A stretch of DNA of 7,083 nucleotides, taken from the NCBI GenBank assembly GCA_030824805.1, contig JAPJRC010000088.1, positions 1-7,083 on the forward strand, given 5' to 3'. Origin of the DNA: Micavibrio sp. (GTDB lineage Bacteria; Pseudomonadota; Alphaproteobacteria; Micavibrionales; Micavibrionaceae). Of this stretch, positions 6,204 through 7,083 are shown piece after piece (positions within the stretch are counted from its first letter, which is position 1; each line of letters starts with the position of its first letter). The notes under the pieces were generated by a model that saw only the letters and a program-made list of their open reading frames with translations, searched no databases and was not told the DNA's origin. The position numbers and the translations under genes were made by a program.

Positions 6204-6758
6204 TTACGCGGCAAGAAGGGCGACGTGCGTATCCCCGTAATCGCGGGTCAACTCCACTCTATAACCGAGAGCTGTCAGGGACGCAGGATCGTACCCTTTT
6301 TCGGTTTCGATCAATATGGCGGCGTCCGGAGCGATCCAGCCTGTGGGGGCCAGCCCTTCCAGCGCCTGGCGCACAAGATCCTGCTTATAGGGCGGGTCGA
6401 GGAATATAAGATTTGCTGCAGCAATTCCGGCTGGTCTGATCCCCGGCTTTGCACAATCCTTCAAAAGGAAATTACATTGCGCGTCTATTTTTAGTGCAGC
6501 ATGGTTTTTGCGGCAAAGGTCAAGGGAACTGCGGTTTTTGTCGATGAAGGTGCAGCATAAAGCGCCGCGGCTTATCGCTTCCAGCCCCAATGCGCCGGTG
6601 CCGCAAAACCCGTCGAGAACGGACGCGCCATCCACCAACCCTCTAGCGTTCAATATATTGAAAACCGCCTGCCGAACCTTATCCGAGGTTGGGCGGATGC
6701 GCATATCGCGGGGCGGTTCCAGAACACGGCCGCCATAAATGCCGCCCGTGATCCTCAT
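6204..6758 (-). CDS. rsmD: 16S rRNA (guanine(966)-N2)-methyltransferase RsmD
   Basis: The product is 184 residues, the usual length for the family. It begins with the family signature MRITGGIYGGRVLEPP and RPTSDKVRQAVFNIL (22-36). The SAM-binding motif I is VLDGFCGTGALGLEAISRGA (47-66), and an acidic residue follows in FIDKN (Asp73). The catalytic motif IV is DPPY (121-124). RsmD methylates N2 of G966 in 16S rRNA during small-subunit assembly, in the cytoplasm. The ATG at 6758 overlaps the TGA of the pseudouridine synthase gene by four bases (ATGA), and an AAGGG lies just upstream, so translation is probably coupled. Pairing of rsmD with an rRNA pseudouridine synthase gene is a common alphaproteobacterial arrangement. 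Confidence 0.95.
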   Translation of the reverse strand: MRITGGIYGGRVLEPPRDMRIRPTSDKVRQAVFNILNARGLVDGASVLDGFCGTGALGLEAISRGALCCTFIDKNRSSLDLCRKNHAALKIDAQCNFLLKDCAKPGIRPAGIAAANLIFLDPPYKQDLVRQALEGLAPTGWIAPDAAILIETEKGYDPASLTALGYRVELTRDYGDTHVALLAA

Positions 6759-7083
6759 TTCTTACCCTTGAAATAGCCGGGAAGCTGTTCTTTCAGCATC
6801 TGCGGCTTGATCTCCAGCACCGAGCCTTTCGGCAGATTGCCGAGGTGGAACGGGCCGTAAGATGTGCGGATCAGGCGGTTGGTCGCCAGTTCGAGATATT
6901 CCATGACATTGCGCACTTCGCGGTTTTTGCCTTCGGATATCGAAACCTCGATCCAGACATTTCCGCCTTGTTTGCTTTCCAATCTGGCTTCGATCGGCCC
7001 GTATTTCACACCGCGGAAGGTCAGGCCGATTTTAAGCTTGTCGAGCTGGTCCTGCGTCACACGACCAAAGGCGCGGACGCGGT
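6755..7083 (-). CDS. RsuA/RluB-family rRNA pseudouridine synthase, C-terminal part (5' partial)
   Basis: The frame is open to the window edge (last visible residues upstream RVRAFGRVTQ), so the GTG at 7060 is an internal valine codon and not a start. About 109 residues are visible. Family signatures are YRVR-like RVRAFGRV near the edge, a GLTFRGVKYGPIEARL segment, WIEVSISEGKNREVRNVMEYL, and ATNRLIRTSYGPFHLGNLPKG. The EGKNREVR and RLIRTSYGPF motifs are typical of RsuA/RluB/RluE/RluF enzymes, which convert a uridine of rRNA to pseudouridine. The catalytic aspartate (GRLD motif) and any S4 domain lie beyond the window. RluB (23S rRNA U2605) is the likeliest member because of the rsmD neighbour, but RluB, RluF and RsuA cannot be separated from this part. 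The lysine-rich tail seen in some RluB proteins is short here (YFKGKK). Confidence 0.88.
   Translation of the reverse strand, partial: RVRAFGRVTQDQLDKLKIGLTFRGVKYGPIEARLESKQGGNVWIEVSISEGKNREVRNVMEYLELATNRLIRTSYGPFHLGNLPKGSVLEIKPQMLKEQLPGYFKGKK

Noticed and set aside
5969..6214. Alternative minus-strand frame of 81 codons overlapping the small membrane protein
   Set aside because: It overlaps the rsmD end and the b561 leader, and lacks the clean two-helix pattern and stop/ribosome-site coupling of the 5976-6179 frame.
5814..6494. Plus-strand open frame of 226 codons across b561-YceI, the small protein and rsmD
   Set aside because: It crosses three well-supported or coherent minus-strand genes and has no recognisable motif.
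7058..7060. GTG 7060 as the start of a short 101-residue protein
   Set aside because: The frame continues upstream to the window edge with family-typical residues (RVRAFGR), so this is an internal codon of a truncated pseudouridine synthase.

Overview
This window looks like chromosomal DNA from an alphaproteobacterium of moderate GC content. The evidence is the histidine kinase, whose dimerisation region resembles the PdhS/PleC/DivJ group, a GST-like protein resembling FzlA (an alphaproteobacterial division factor), and the rluB-rsmD gene pair. The exact lineage cannot be read from the window. No phage, IS, CRISPR, tRNA or rRNA sequence is visible. No gap between genes exceeds about 165 bases.

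Plus strand, left part (1-3026). The window opens inside the C-terminal thioredoxin domain of a DsbD/ScsB-type disulfide reductase. Six bases later comes a secreted redoxin with a CPFV active site. The pair ends at a strong intrinsic terminator (944-979). A soluble histidine kinase with three PAS-like regions follows (ATG at 1086), with no response regulator beside it.

Minus strand, right part (3066-7083). Six genes run in the same direction and may form one transcription unit. In transcription order they are: the C-terminal part of an RsuA/RluB-type rRNA pseudouridine synthase; rsmD (16S rRNA m2G966 methyltransferase, 4-base overlap); a 67-residue two-helix membrane protein; a cytochrome b561-YceI fusion; a GST-fold protein that is probably FzlA; and an atypical SDR (YeeZ-like). 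The unit closes at a terminator (3043-3060) facing the end of the kinase gene.

Functional themes are envelope thiol/redox chemistry (DsbD-like, redoxin, b561-YceI), rRNA modification (RluB-like, RsmD), signalling (kinase) and probably cell division (FzlA-like). I see no clear novel multi-gene system. The items most worth a second look are the b561-YceI fusion with its small membrane-protein partner, the FzlA assignment, and the orphan PAS kinase with a poor ribosome-binding site.
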